Shown here one piece after another: positions 17,369 to 24,906 of a stretch of 34,497 bases of DNA (position 1 is the first letter of the stretch; every line of letters starts with the position of its first letter). The DNA is taken from contig ONBR01000027.1 in the NCBI GenBank assembly GCA_900316105.1, forward strand, positions 1-34,497, given 5' to 3'. The translations under genes were made by a program, and so were the position numbers. The stretch comes from an uncultured Olsenella sp. GTDB lineage: Bacteria; Actinomycetota; Coriobacteriia; Coriobacteriales; Atopobiaceae. The notes under the pieces are model-generated. The model saw only the letters and a list, made by a program, of their open reading frames with translations, was not told the origin of the DNA and did not search any database.

Positions 17369-17402
17369 ATACTGGTGCGTTGGTATTACAACGCACCAGT
17401 AT
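17369..17402. promoter_or_regulatory. 34-bp palindrome upstream of the Crp/Fnr gene
   Basis: Perfect 14-bp arms ATACTGGTGCGTTG / CAACGCACCAGTAT around GTATTA, 13 bases after the upstream stop and 29 bases before the Crp/Fnr start. No U-run follows. Its length, symmetry and place fit an operator for the regulator, but it could also be a terminator-like hairpin. Confidence 0.55.
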
Positions 17403-17431
17403 GGCATCGGCAGCACGGCAAGAGGTTCACC

Positions 17432-18247
17432 ATGGACGCTTCAGCAATTCCGACCCTTCGGGCAAGCTCCCTATCCAGGCGCACGCTTCAGGCAAGGCAC
17501 CAGAGCATAACTGCCTTTGCCCAGCACAAGGATCGCGGTGACGCCCTGGATGCCATGCTCAAGGATGCTCCGGACTGGGTGATCGACCACCTGCCAGTCC
17601 TACACAAATGCGAGCTCTTTGCCGACCTGGATGACCGCGAGATCGTGGCCGCCCTCCCATGCCTGGGTGCTACCACAAAGAGATACGACAAGGGCGAGTA
17701 CCTCCTACGAGCAGGCGACGTGACCCACTACGTGCACGTGGTTCTTGAGGGAAAGATAAAGATCATCCGAGAGGACTGGTGGGGCAACCGCAACATCATC
17801 TCCACGGCACGTCCTGGCGAAAGCTTCGCCGAGGCCTATGCCTGCTCGCGCGATGCAGCCCTGCCTATAGCGGCAGTTGCCGCAAAGCCATCGCTGGTAC
17901 TGTCCCTGGAGGCCTTCGCCATCCTGAGGAGCTGCCGGGCCACCTGCACCTTCCACGCGCGACTGATGGAGAACATGGTGGACTCCCTGGCCCATCGAAA
18001 CCTGGAGCTCAACTCGAAGCTCTCCCTGCTGGCCCAGCGCAGCACGCGCGAGAAGGTCCTGGCCTACCTGAGCGAGGAGTCCCAGCGTCAGGGATCCAGC
18101 AGCTTCACCATCCCCTACAACAGGCAGGAGCTGGCGGACTATCTTTCGGTCAACAGGAGCGCGCTATCCACCGAGCTGGGCAAGCTCCGCGATGAGGGCG
18201 TCATCGACTTCGACCGCAGCAGGTTCACCTTGTTGACCGAGGGGTAG
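17432..18247 (+). CDS. Crp/Fnr family transcriptional regulator
   Basis: 271 residues from ATG 17432 (AAGAGG 6 bases upstream). A 45-residue N-terminal extension precedes the cyclic-nucleotide-binding-like barrel (LFADLDDREIVAALPCLGA, YDKGEYLLRAGDVTHYVHVVLEGK). The effector region PGESFAEAYACS departs from the cAMP-binding RxGE..GE...R pattern, and no Fnr-type Cys cluster is present, so the signal is unknown. The dimerisation helix (HARLMENMVDSLAHRNLELNSKL) is followed by a winged helix with the HTH YNRQELADYLSVNRSALSTELGKLRDEG. That arrangement matches the ArcR/Crp-like group common in anaerobic Gram-positives. A palindrome at 17369-17402 may be its own operator. Confidence 0.9.
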   Translation: MDASAIPTLRASSLSRRTLQARHQSITAFAQHKDRGDALDAMLKDAPDWVIDHLPVLHKCELFADLDDREIVAALPCLGATTKRYDKGEYLLRAGDVTHYVHVVLEGKIKIIREDWWGNRNIISTARPGESFAEAYACSRDAALPIAAVAAKPSLVLSLEAFAILRSCRATCTFHARLMENMVDSLAHRNLELNSKLSLLAQRSTREKVLAYLSEESQRQGSSSFTIPYNRQELADYLSVNRSALSTELGKLRDEGVIDFDRSRFTLLTEG

Positions 18248-18275
18248 GGCTGAAGGGGACGGCAGCTGCGAAGCC

Positions 18276-18356
18276 GCGGAGGTCGTTTCGGACAGAAAGT
18301 CCCGATTTTCCGTCAGAGAACCCCCTCTGCACTCATCCGTCCGAAATGACCTCCGC
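18276..18356. repeat. long-arm hairpin with a different loop
   Basis: 18-bp arms (18276-18293 and 18339-18356, one G-T position) around 45 bases that contain a nested CAGAG/CTCTG stem. The pairing can extend outward to GGCAG/CTGCC if nine bases bulge. It lies just after the Crp/Fnr stop (29 bases). Its loop is unrelated to the ATGTCT family, so it may be a separate element type. No U-run. Confidence 0.7.
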
Positions 18357-18439
18357 TGCCGCTCAAGCTGGCAATCCCCCGAAGGCCTTCTCCCAGGCCC
18401 CTTTCACAAAGACCCTCGGGCCAGTGGGAATCCGAAGGC

Positions 18440-18522
18440 CGGGCCGTCCCCTTGTCCAGGCGCAGTTTCGCAGCGCGCGGAGCACGCGAGAATGTCTGAG
18501 CACTGGACAAGGGGACGGCCCG
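18440..18522 (+). repeat. ATGTCT-loop hairpin, copy 3
   Basis: Perfect 19-bp arms (18440-18458, 18504-18522) around a 45-base loop that begins GGCGCAGTTTCGCAGCG and ends GCGAGAATGTCTGAGCAC. The inner arm TTGTCCA/TGGACAA matches copy 2; the outer arm is different but complementary. It ends 25 bases before the stop of the U32 gene, in a convergent space. Confidence 0.85.
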
Positions 18523-18547
18523 ACCGCATCCACGTAGATCCTCTTTC

Positions 18548-19774
18548 CTACTTGCGCAGGATGTCCAGCTTCTCCAGGGAAAAGGGCGCGCGCAGACGGT
18601 AGCGCTCCATGGCACGCGAGATCGTGGTCGCGGACTCCCAGGACTCCGTCTCCTCATCCCAGTGCTCCAGCCCCTCGAGCCGCAGCGAGCGGACTGGCCT
18701 GCCAGGGCAAACCGCCTCCAGCTCGTCTCCCAGTTCGGCCTTGTTCCTGCAGAGGACCTCCACCAGAAAGCCCTCCCCCTCAGGCTGGCAGGACTCCACG
18801 CTGGCCACCATCAGGCGCTCGCGCAGGTAGTCAACGTCTCCCGGGTTCTGGGTGGGGTTCCCGTAAAAGAAGCCATTGGAGAAGGGCCTGTGGCTCGTGG
18901 TCTCCAGCTCCCCCATCCAGTCGGCCGCGGGCTCCCCGTCCAGCACGTGCCGGTAGGCGTTGGTAACCATGGCCGTGTAGAAGGCACCTTTCGCGCGACC
19001 CTCGAGCTTGATCGAGTCGACGCCCGCCGCGGCCAGGTCGTCCAGATGGTCCAGCATCTCCAGGTCGTTGCTGGAAAGGATGTAGCTGAATCTCTCGTCC
19101 TGCTCAACGGGCATCCGGCGTTTGTCGGGCTGCTCCTCCTCCACCAGGGTCCAGTTCCATCTGCAGGGCTGGGTGCAGGCACCGAAGTTTGCCCCGCGCT
19201 CCAGGCCCACCAGCTCGGACGAGAGCAGGCAGCGGCCCGAGACCGCCATGCACATGGAACCGTGGGCAAAGACCTCCAGCTCCAGGTCCTTGAAGCCGTC
19301 GGCATCCAGCTGCCTGCGCAGGGCGCCGATCTGCGCCACCGTGAGCTCACGCGCCAGGACGACGCGGGTCGCCCCCAGTCGGGCGTACGCCTCTGCCGCT
19401 CGGGCGTTCATGACCGAGGCCTGGGTGGACACATGCAGCTCGACGTGCGGGGCGTACTCGTGCAGGAGCGACATTGCCCCCAGGTCCGCCACGATAGCGG
19501 CTTCCACGCCGATCTGATCGATGAAGCGCAGGTAGTCGGGCAGGCGGTCCAGGTCATCCTCCACCATGAGGATGTTGAGGGTCAGATGGACGGCAGCCCC
19601 TGCGGCGTGTGCCATCTGGACGGCGCGGGCCAGCTCTTCTCGCGAGAAGTTCCGGCTCCGAGCACGCATGCCCCACTCGTGCCCAGCCAGGTAGACCTCG
19701 TCGGCACCGTAGTGCAGGGCCATCTCCAACTGTTCCATCCCGCCAGCCGGAGCCAGCAAGCGCATCTTCTTCAT
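18548..19774 (-). CDS. U32 peptidase family protein (TrhP/YegQ-like)
   Basis: 408 residues from ATG 19774 (GAGGAG upstream; the preceding TTG is not needed). LLAPAGGMEQLEMALHYGADEVYLAG begins a TIM-barrel typical of the family. The signature SGRCLLSSELVGLERGANFGACTQPCRWNW contains the conserved Cys residues, and GVDSIKLEGRAKGAFYTAMVTNAY follows. Once called collagenases, U32 proteins such as TrhP and RlhA are now linked to prephenate-dependent hydroxylation of tRNA U34 or 23S rRNA. The DRFSYILSSNDLEMLDHLDDL region is closest to TrhP. A REP cluster lies just upstream of its ribosome site, so its promoter must be within or beyond that repeat. Confidence 0.87.
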   Translation of the reverse strand: MKKMRLLAPAGGMEQLEMALHYGADEVYLAGHEWGMRARSRNFSREELARAVQMAHAAGAAVHLTLNILMVEDDLDRLPDYLRFIDQIGVEAAIVADLGAMSLLHEYAPHVELHVSTQASVMNARAAEAYARLGATRVVLARELTVAQIGALRRQLDADGFKDLELEVFAHGSMCMAVSGRCLLSSELVGLERGANFGACTQPCRWNWTLVEEEQPDKRRMPVEQDERFSYILSSNDLEMLDHLDDLAAAGVDSIKLEGRAKGAFYTAMVTNAYRHVLDGEPAADWMGELETTSHRPFSNGFFYGNPTQNPGDVDYLRERLMVASVESCQPEGEGFLVEVLCRNKAELGDELEAVCPGRPVRSLRLEGLEHWDEETESWESATTISRAMERYRLRAPFSLEKLDILRK

Positions 19775-19798
19775 CAAAGAAACTCCTCGTTACCTGCG

Positions 19799-19886
19799 AT
19801 GTGACAATAGCGCCAGGCGCCTCTGTCCCAAAATGTGACAATAGCGCCTGGCACCCTTGTCACAGCGCCTGGCACCCTTGTCACAT
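19799..19886. repeat. REP-like palindrome cluster, copy D
   Basis: Three part units: ATGTGACAATAGCGCCAGGC...CTGTCCCA, AAATGTGACAATAGCGCC...CCTTGTCACA, and an extra half unit GCGCCTGGCACCCTTGTCACA repeating the end of the second. It lies between the aldolase terminator and the U32 ribosome site. Confidence 0.9.
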
Positions 19887-19914
19887 AAAAGGAGCCGACC
19901 CGAAGGCCGGCTCC
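19887..19914 (-). terminator. Rho-independent terminator of the aldolase gene
   Basis: On the minus strand GGAGCCGGCC-TTCG-GGTCGGCTCC, a 10-bp stem with a UUCG-type tetraloop, is followed by TTTT. It lies 43 bases after the fba stop. Confidence 0.85.
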
Positions 19915-19957
19915 CCTACTGTATCAATGTGACGCGTCTGCGCGCAGCGAGAAAAGC

Positions 19958-20830
19958 CTAGTTCCAGGCCTTGCCCTCGGAGCCAAACTCCTGGATGAGC
20001 TCCTTGGTGCGCTCGACGATGGCATCGCGACCAGGCTTCAGGAGCTTGCGGGGATCGTAGCCCTTGCCCTGCTGGTCCTTGCCCTCCTCGATGTACTTGC
20101 GCGTAGCGGCAGCGAAAGCCAGCTGGAGGTCGGTGTTGACGTTGATCTTGCAGATGCCCAGGGAGATGGCCTTCTGGATCTGGTCAACGGGGATGCCGGT
20201 GCCGCCGTGAAGGACCAGGGGCAGGTCGCCCGTGAGGGCCTTGATCTCGGCCAGACGGTCGAAGGACAGGCCCTGCCAGTCGGCAGGATAGACGCCGTGG
20301 ATGTTGCCGATGCCGCAGGCCAGGAAGTCGACGCCCAGGTCGGCGATGGCCTTGCACTGCTGGGGGTCAGCCAGCTCGCCGGCGGAGGCGACGCCGTCCT
20401 CGACGCCACCGATGCCGCCAACCTCGGCCTCGACGGAGATGCCCTTGGAGTGGGCCAGCTTCACGATCTCCTCGGTGCGCTGCAGGTTGAGGTCGAAGGT
20501 CTCCTCGTGGGAGCCGTCGTACATGACGGAGGTGAAGCCGGCGTCGATGCACTGGAAGACCTGCTCGTAGGAGCCGTGGTCCAGGTGCAGGGCGACGGGA
20601 ACGGTGATGTTCTTTGCCTCGACGAGGTCCTTCACAATGTCAGCGACGACCTTGAAGGAGGTCTGCCACTTGGCAGCGCCACCGGTGCACTGGATGATGA
20701 GCGGGGACTGCAGCTCCTCGGCTGCGTCCAGAATGGACGAAGCCCACTCTAGGTTGTTGGTGTTGAACGCGCCGAGGCCGTAGTGGCCCTTCTCTGCGCT
20801 CTGGAGCATTGCGGTTGCGTTGACGAGCAT
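19958..20830 (-). CDS. fba: class II fructose-bisphosphate aldolase
   Basis: 290 residues from ATG 20830 (GGAGGTAACT site; the longer frame from 20842 starts within this site). Zinc-dependent aldolase cleaving fructose 1,6-bisphosphate to dihydroxyacetone phosphate and glyceraldehyde 3-phosphate. Visible: GAFNTNNLEW, the catalytic/zinc segment VALHLDHGS, the Glu-rich loop VEAEVGGIGGVEDG, GNIHGVYP (zinc His) and LHGGTGIP (third zinc His). KINVNTDLQLAF and a C-terminal PRKLLKPG helix complete the standard FbaA/GatY-KbaY layout. A tagatose-bisphosphate aldolase is possible, but the single-gene context with its own terminator favours glycolysis. Confidence 0.93.
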   Translation of the reverse strand: MLVNATAMLQSAEKGHYGLGAFNTNNLEWASSILDAAEELQSPLIIQCTGGAAKWQTSFKVVADIVKDLVEAKNITVPVALHLDHGSYEQVFQCIDAGFTSVMYDGSHEETFDLNLQRTEEIVKLAHSKGISVEAEVGGIGGVEDGVASAGELADPQQCKAIADLGVDFLACGIGNIHGVYPADWQGLSFDRLAEIKALTGDLPLVLHGGTGIPVDQIQKAISLGICKINVNTDLQLAFAAATRKYIEEGKDQQGKGYDPRKLLKPGRDAIVERTKELIQEFGSEGKAWN

Positions 20831-21186
20831 AGTTACCTCCATCGGATGTTAAAGAGATACCACACGAGCGAAATCATACCCCTAGCCAGGTCTTATAGCT
20901 GCACCTTTTCGGTAAGAAGGTCGTAACGCATTCAATCTGTCGCAAACGGTCGACAATGGCGGGCGCCAGTGTGAACAACATGCAAAAACGATAAAGAAAA
21001 TGCATCGTCGGAGAGACGGCTCCACAGGAACGTCGTTGCATGCAGCCCCAGCCAGGCTGTCAGCTTCCAAGAAGGACCGCGTGCCATTCGTGGAGTATTC
21101 GGCGAGTCGGTAACTTCAACACATCGACGGCACATCAACGGGGTACAACATACGGCACATGAAAGCTGAGGAAGGGAGAAGGTACC
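20831..21186. other. divergent intergenic region, no gene seen
   Basis: 356 bases between fba and the Ser-rich protein. A TATGAT hexamer on the minus strand (20873-20878) could be the fba -10, but no good -35 lies at the right distance. No stable hairpin or RNA gene was found. Short open frames here have no ribosome sites. Confidence 0.35.
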
Positions 21187-22254
21187 TTGGCCGACAAGAG
21201 AAGCATTCAACGCCCCGAGGACGCGAAGGAACAGAAGACGGGCCTCTTTGAGAACGTGTCCGTATCCACCATCGCCGCCAGTGGCCTTGCGGCCATCACC
21301 TCTTTTTTGCTGCAATCAAAGATCGGCCTCACAGGCTCGATCATCGGCGTCGGCGTGGCCGCCGCCGCATCGGCAGCGGCCTCGCAGATCTACAAGACAA
21401 TCCTGTCCCGCTCTGCGAACAAGATCAAGGACAACCTCTACGCCGATGATTATGGCCAGGGAATGACCCAACAGGCTCGCCCCCTCTACCCAGAGGCGGA
21501 AGCTGACCGCACCATGCTGAGGTCCCGTCCCGTCCCCAGTTGGCAGCCGGAAGACGACCTGGATGGGCAGGCATTCCCCGACCAGGCCTCCCATGTCGAT
21601 GTGGCTAATCCTGCGGACATGACACAGCCGCGCATCGCCCCTGACAGCATCCGAGGCGCCGTGGCCAGGCGCAAGGCCCAGACCATCAAGCGTCGCGCCA
21701 TCATCTTTAGCATCGTCATCGCCGTCGTCGCCGTGTTGGTCTACGCGGGCTTCGTGACCCTGGCTACCGCCGGCAAGGGCATCGGCAGCACGACGCCTAT
21801 TACGCAAACCATCTCAAAGTCCACGTCTAGCTCGCAGACTGACGCCCAGTCCACGAGCGGGCAGGACCAGACGCAGAAGACCGACCAGACCCAGACCGAG
21901 GACAGCAAGAAGACCACGAACAAGAAGGACAGCGAGAAGGACAAGGATAGCTCGGGGTCCAAGGCCGAGAGCACCGACTCCGGCGAGTCTGGCTCCAGCT
22001 CCAGCGAGTCTGGCTCCAACACGGGCAGCGGCAGCACGAGCTCGGGCTCGAGCAGCTCGAACTCTGGTTCCAGCACGGACAGCGGCACGGGCTCGTCCGG
22101 CTCCGGCTCCGGCGCAGGCACGACGGGTTCAGGCTCCAGTAGCTCGAACAGCTCCAGCTCCAACGGTTCGAGCAGCTCAACGGGTTCGAGCTCCAACTCC
22201 AACAGCACAAACTCCAGCTCGACCGGCTCCAGCTCATCGAGCGCAAGCAAGTAA
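21187..22254 (+). CDS. membrane-anchored Ser-rich protein, unrecognised
   Basis: 355 residues from TTG 21187 behind GGAAGGGAGAAGG. The first 75 residues include a Gly/Ala-rich hydrophobic region (SIIGVGVAAAASAAASQ). A polar cytoplasmic-looking stretch follows, then a basic RRKAQTIKRR before a clear membrane segment (AIIFSIVIAVVAVLVYAGFVTLA, about residues 177-200). The last 140 residues are low-complexity Ser/Gly/Thr/Asn with a Lys/Asp/Gln-rich beginning, probably extracellular and disordered. No sorting motif is present. The stop TAA is followed without a gap by REP copy E. Function unknown. Confidence 0.7.
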   Translation: MADKRSIQRPEDAKEQKTGLFENVSVSTIAASGLAAITSFLLQSKIGLTGSIIGVGVAAAASAAASQIYKTILSRSANKIKDNLYADDYGQGMTQQARPLYPEAEADRTMLRSRPVPSWQPEDDLDGQAFPDQASHVDVANPADMTQPRIAPDSIRGAVARRKAQTIKRRAIIFSIVIAVVAVLVYAGFVTLATAGKGIGSTTPITQTISKSTSSSQTDAQSTSGQDQTQKTDQTQTEDSKKTTNKKDSEKDKDSSGSKAESTDSGESGSSSSESGSNTGSGSTSSGSSSSNSGSSTDSGTGSSGSGSGAGTTGSGSSSSNSSSSNGSSSSTGSSSNSNSTNSSSTGSSSSSASK

Positions 22255-22352
22255 TGTGACAATGGTGCCAGGCACCTCTGTCCCAAAATGTGACAATGGT
22301 GCCAGGCACCTCTGTCCCAAAATGTGACAATAGTGCCTGGCGCTATTGTCAC
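22255..22352. repeat. REP-like palindrome cluster, copy E
   Basis: Three units in tandem: two identical 34-base asymmetric units starting TGTGACAATGGTGCCAGGCA and ending CTGTCCCAAAA, then a full palindrome TGTGACAATAGTGCC...GCGCTATTGTCAC. It fills the convergent space between the Ser-rich gene (stop at 22254) and dapH (stop at 22361). It may act as a two-way transcript end. Confidence 0.92.
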
Positions 22353-22360
22353 CCGTCCAG

Positions 22361-23071
22361 TCAGAGCGTGCGCAGGGAGTCTACCAGCGCGGTCTTCTCG
22401 GAAGTCTTTGCGTCCTTCATCTTGATGACCTTTGCGGGACAGCCTGCCACCACGGCACCAGCAGGCACGTCCTCGACCACGACGGCACCGGCTGCGACGA
22501 CGGCACCCTCGCCCACGTGCACGCCCTCCAGGACCACGCAGTTGGCACCGATCATCACGTCGTCGTCGATGGTCACGGGCGTGGCGGAGGCGGGCTCGAC
22601 GACGCCGGCCAGGACGGTGTTGGCGCCCACGTGGCAATGCTTGCCCACGATGGCTCGGCCACCCAAAACGGCGCCCATGTCAATCATGGTGCCCTCGCCG
22701 ATTACAGAGCCGATGTTGATCACGGCGCCCATCATGATGACCGCGTTGTCACCAATCTGGACCTTCTCGCGAATGAGGGCGCCAGGTTCGATGCGGGCGT
22801 TGACGCCCTTGAGATCCAGCAGGGGCACGCCGGAGTTGCGACGGTCGTTTTCCACGACCAGGTCCTCGATCTGGCCCTTCTTCTGGGCCTTCTTGACCAC
22901 GGGCTCCAGCTCGGCCCAGTCGCCAAAGACGACGCGGCCCTTCTTTCCGCCAAAGACGTGGGCACCCTTGGGATACTTGACGTGAGCGCCCTCGGCCTCG
23001 CGGATATAGAGCTTGACGGGCGTCTTCTTTGGCGCGTTGGCAATGTAGTCTATGATTTCCTGTGCGTCCAT
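22361..23071 (-). CDS. dapH: tetrahydrodipicolinate N-acetyltransferase
   Basis: 236 residues from ATG 23071 (GAAGGGAAACC site). It transfers acetyl from acetyl-CoA to L-tetrahydrodipicolinate, opening the N-acetyl branch of diaminopimelate synthesis. The N-terminal alpha/beta domain ([20 protein letters not shown]) is diagnostic of DapH and absent from the succinyl enzyme DapD. The beta-helix follows with hexapeptide repeats ([51 protein letters not shown]) and a C-terminal GCPAKVIK. It is the last gene of the lysA-dapA-dapB-dapH operon. N-acetyl rather than succinyl chemistry is supported by its length and N-terminus. Confidence 0.93.
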   Translation of the reverse strand: MDAQEIIDYIANAPKKTPVKLYIREAEGAHVKYPKGAHVFGGKKGRVVFGDWAELEPVVKKAQKKGQIEDLVVENDRRNSGVPLLDLKGVNARIEPGALIREKVQIGDNAVIMMGAVINIGSVIGEGTMIDMGAVLGGRAIVGKHCHVGANTVLAGVVEPASATPVTIDDDVMIGANCVVLEGVHVGEGAVVAAGAVVVEDVPAGAVVAGCPAKVIKMKDAKTSEKTALVDSLRTL

Positions 23072-23130
23072 GGTTTCCCTTCTCAGCACGTCGTTGGTCT
23101 TTGATTCCAGTCAGCCTTTGATGCCGGCAC

Positions 23131-23865
23131 CTAGGCAAACATGAGCTCGTCGAAGCCGTAGAAGCCAGCAGGCTTCTGCACCAGGCGCTTGGCAGCAGCC
23201 ACGGCGCCATTGACGAAGATCTGCCTGCTAGTGGCGCGATGGGTCAGGCAGACCTCCTCGTCGGGCCCAAAGAAGTGAACCTCGTGGGTGCCCGCCACGG
23301 TGCCCCCGCGCAGGCTGTGCATGCCGATCTGCCCCTGGGGCCTGGCGCCCACCATGCCCTCGCGCCCGTAGGTTACGTCATCGGCGCCATCGGGTGCGAC
23401 GGCATCCAGCAGGAGCTTTGCCGTACCCGAGGGAGCATCTGCCTTCTGGTTGTGGTGGGTCTCCACGATTTCGATGTCAAAGCCCTCCAGGGCACGCGCG
23501 GCCTCTGCGGCCAGGCGACGAAGGACCGCCACGCCCAGGGAATAGTTGGCTGACCAGATCACGGGAGCCGCGTCGCCCAGGCCGCGAATCTGCGCCAGCT
23601 CTTCCTCGGAGTAGCCCGTGGTGCCGCTGACCAGGGCGGCACCCGTGCGGCGCACGTAGGCCAGGGTATGGCTCAGGCCGGCCTTGTTGGAGAAGTCCAG
23701 GGCCAGGTCGGCAGCGGGCGCCTGCTCATCCAGCTCTGCCGCGTTCTCCACGCCATACATGCCCAGGAGCTCAAAGGTCCCGTCGGCCTCCAGGGTCTGG
23801 GCGATGAGCTGGCCCATGCGGCCGTTGCCGATGATGATGGCGGTCTTCTTTCCGTTTTCTGCCAT
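23131..23865 (-). CDS. dapB: 4-hydroxy-tetrahydrodipicolinate reductase
   Basis: 244 residues from ATG 23865 (GGAAGGGA site). NAD(P)H-dependent reduction to tetrahydrodipicolinate, the substrate of DapH. The Rossmann motif reads IIGNGRMGQLI. ALDFSNKAGLSHTL and SGTTGYSEEEL match the cofactor side, and EIVETHHNQKADAPSGTA is the signature with the catalytic His pair and Lys. FFGPDEEVCLTHRATSR closes the domain. This is the usual length for the family. It lies 59 bases upstream of dapH in the same operon. Confidence 0.94.
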   Translation of the reverse strand: MAENGKKTAIIIGNGRMGQLIAQTLEADGTFELLGMYGVENAAELDEQAPAADLALDFSNKAGLSHTLAYVRRTGAALVSGTTGYSEEELAQIRGLGDAAPVIWSANYSLGVAVLRRLAAEAARALEGFDIEIVETHHNQKADAPSGTAKLLLDAVAPDGADDVTYGREGMVGARPQGQIGMHSLRGGTVAGTHEVHFFGPDEEVCLTHRATSRQIFVNGAVAAAKRLVQKPAGFYGFDELMFA

Positions 23866-23928
23866 ATAAGAATCCCTTCCAGGATGTTGTTGATGCGTCT
23901 TCTGATAAGAGCAACTCGCTCTGAAGCC

Positions 23929-24825
23929 CTATACCTGGTCGATGAGGCCGCGGTCTGCCAGGGCGGCATAGAGACGCTCGCGGCTGGCGTCGGCCATGGG
24001 CCAGAGGGGCGAGCGGTAGCTCTCGGTGAGCATGCCCATCTTTGCCAGGGCGGCCTTGACGGGGATGGGGTTGACCTCGCAGAAGAGGGAGTGGATCAGC
24101 TCCAGGTTGTCCAGCTGGATCTTGAGGGCGCCGGCGGTGTCGCCTGCCTGCCATTTTGCGCACATCTCGTGGACCGTGGCGGGGGCAACGTCGGCCCAGA
24201 CGGAGATGACGCCGGAGCCGCCCAGGGACAGGATGGGGACCACCATGTCGTCGTTGCCGGAGAACATGCGGAAGTCGTCGCTCACGTAGCGGGCCGCCGT
24301 GGTGGCATAGGAGATGGAGCCCGATGCCTCCTTGAGGCCCCAGGCGTTGGGGTGCTTGGACAGGCGGGCCAGGTTGTGCTCGCTGATGGAGCAGCCGGTG
24401 CGGCCGGGGATGTTGTAGAGGATGCAGGGGACGTGGACCGCGTCCAGGACCGTCTTGAAGTGGTGGTAGATGCCGTCCTCGTTGGACTTGTTGTAGTAGG
24501 GGGTGATCAGGAGGAGACCGTCGACGCCGATCTTTTGCAGGCCGATGGACTTGCGCAGGGACTCGTCGGTGGAGTTGGAGCCTGAGCCGCCAATGACGGG
24601 AATGCGGCCAGCCACGCGGTCCACCACGAACTTTGCCACCTCGTAGTCCTCGTTGTCGGTCATCGTGGAGGACTCACCCGTGGTGCCCAGGACCAGGATG
24701 CCGTCGGTGCCCTGCTCGATGTGCCAGTCTACGAGCTTGCCAAGGGCGTCGAAGTCGATGGTGCGGTTAGCCTTGAAGGGGGTGACGAGGGCGACGATAG
24801 ATCCGGAAAGGTTGGTCATGTCCAT
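23929..24825 (-). CDS. dapA: 4-hydroxy-tetrahydrodipicolinate synthase
   Basis: 298 residues from ATG 24825 (AAAGGAGAAGCACC site; upstream in-frame ATG at 24888 lies inside lysA spacing without a site). It condenses pyruvate with aspartate semialdehyde. TIM-barrel lyase with ALVTPFKANRTIDF, GTTGESSTM, the Tyr of ILYNIPGRTG and the Schiff-base Lys in GLKEASGS. NPIPVKAALAKMG is also typical of DapA proper. It sits between lysA and dapB, 63 bases from dapB, under the lysine riboswitch. Confidence 0.95.
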   Translation of the reverse strand: MDMTNLSGSIVALVTPFKANRTIDFDALGKLVDWHIEQGTDGILVLGTTGESSTMTDNEDYEVAKFVVDRVAGRIPVIGGSGSNSTDESLRKSIGLQKIGVDGLLLITPYYNKSNEDGIYHHFKTVLDAVHVPCILYNIPGRTGCSISEHNLARLSKHPNAWGLKEASGSISYATTAARYVSDDFRMFSGNDDMVVPILSLGGSGVISVWADVAPATVHEMCAKWQAGDTAGALKIQLDNLELIHSLFCEVNPIPVKAALAKMGMLTESYRSPLWPMADASRERLYAALADRGLIDQV

Positions 24826-24906
24826 GGTGCTTCTCCTTTGTCCTTGTATGACGAAAGCGTCTGAGAAAATCCGTGCAATGCCGTGCAAAAGCCGTTGTGT
24901 GCGCCC

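Noticed and set aside
17369..17402. Rho-independent terminator of the secreted protein gene
   Set aside because: Stem is perfect but only moderately GC-rich and no T-run follows on either strand; operator preferred.
22255..22352. CRISPR-like direct repeats
   Set aside because: Units are 34-base palindromes joined directly without unique spacers, and match the REP clusters elsewhere.
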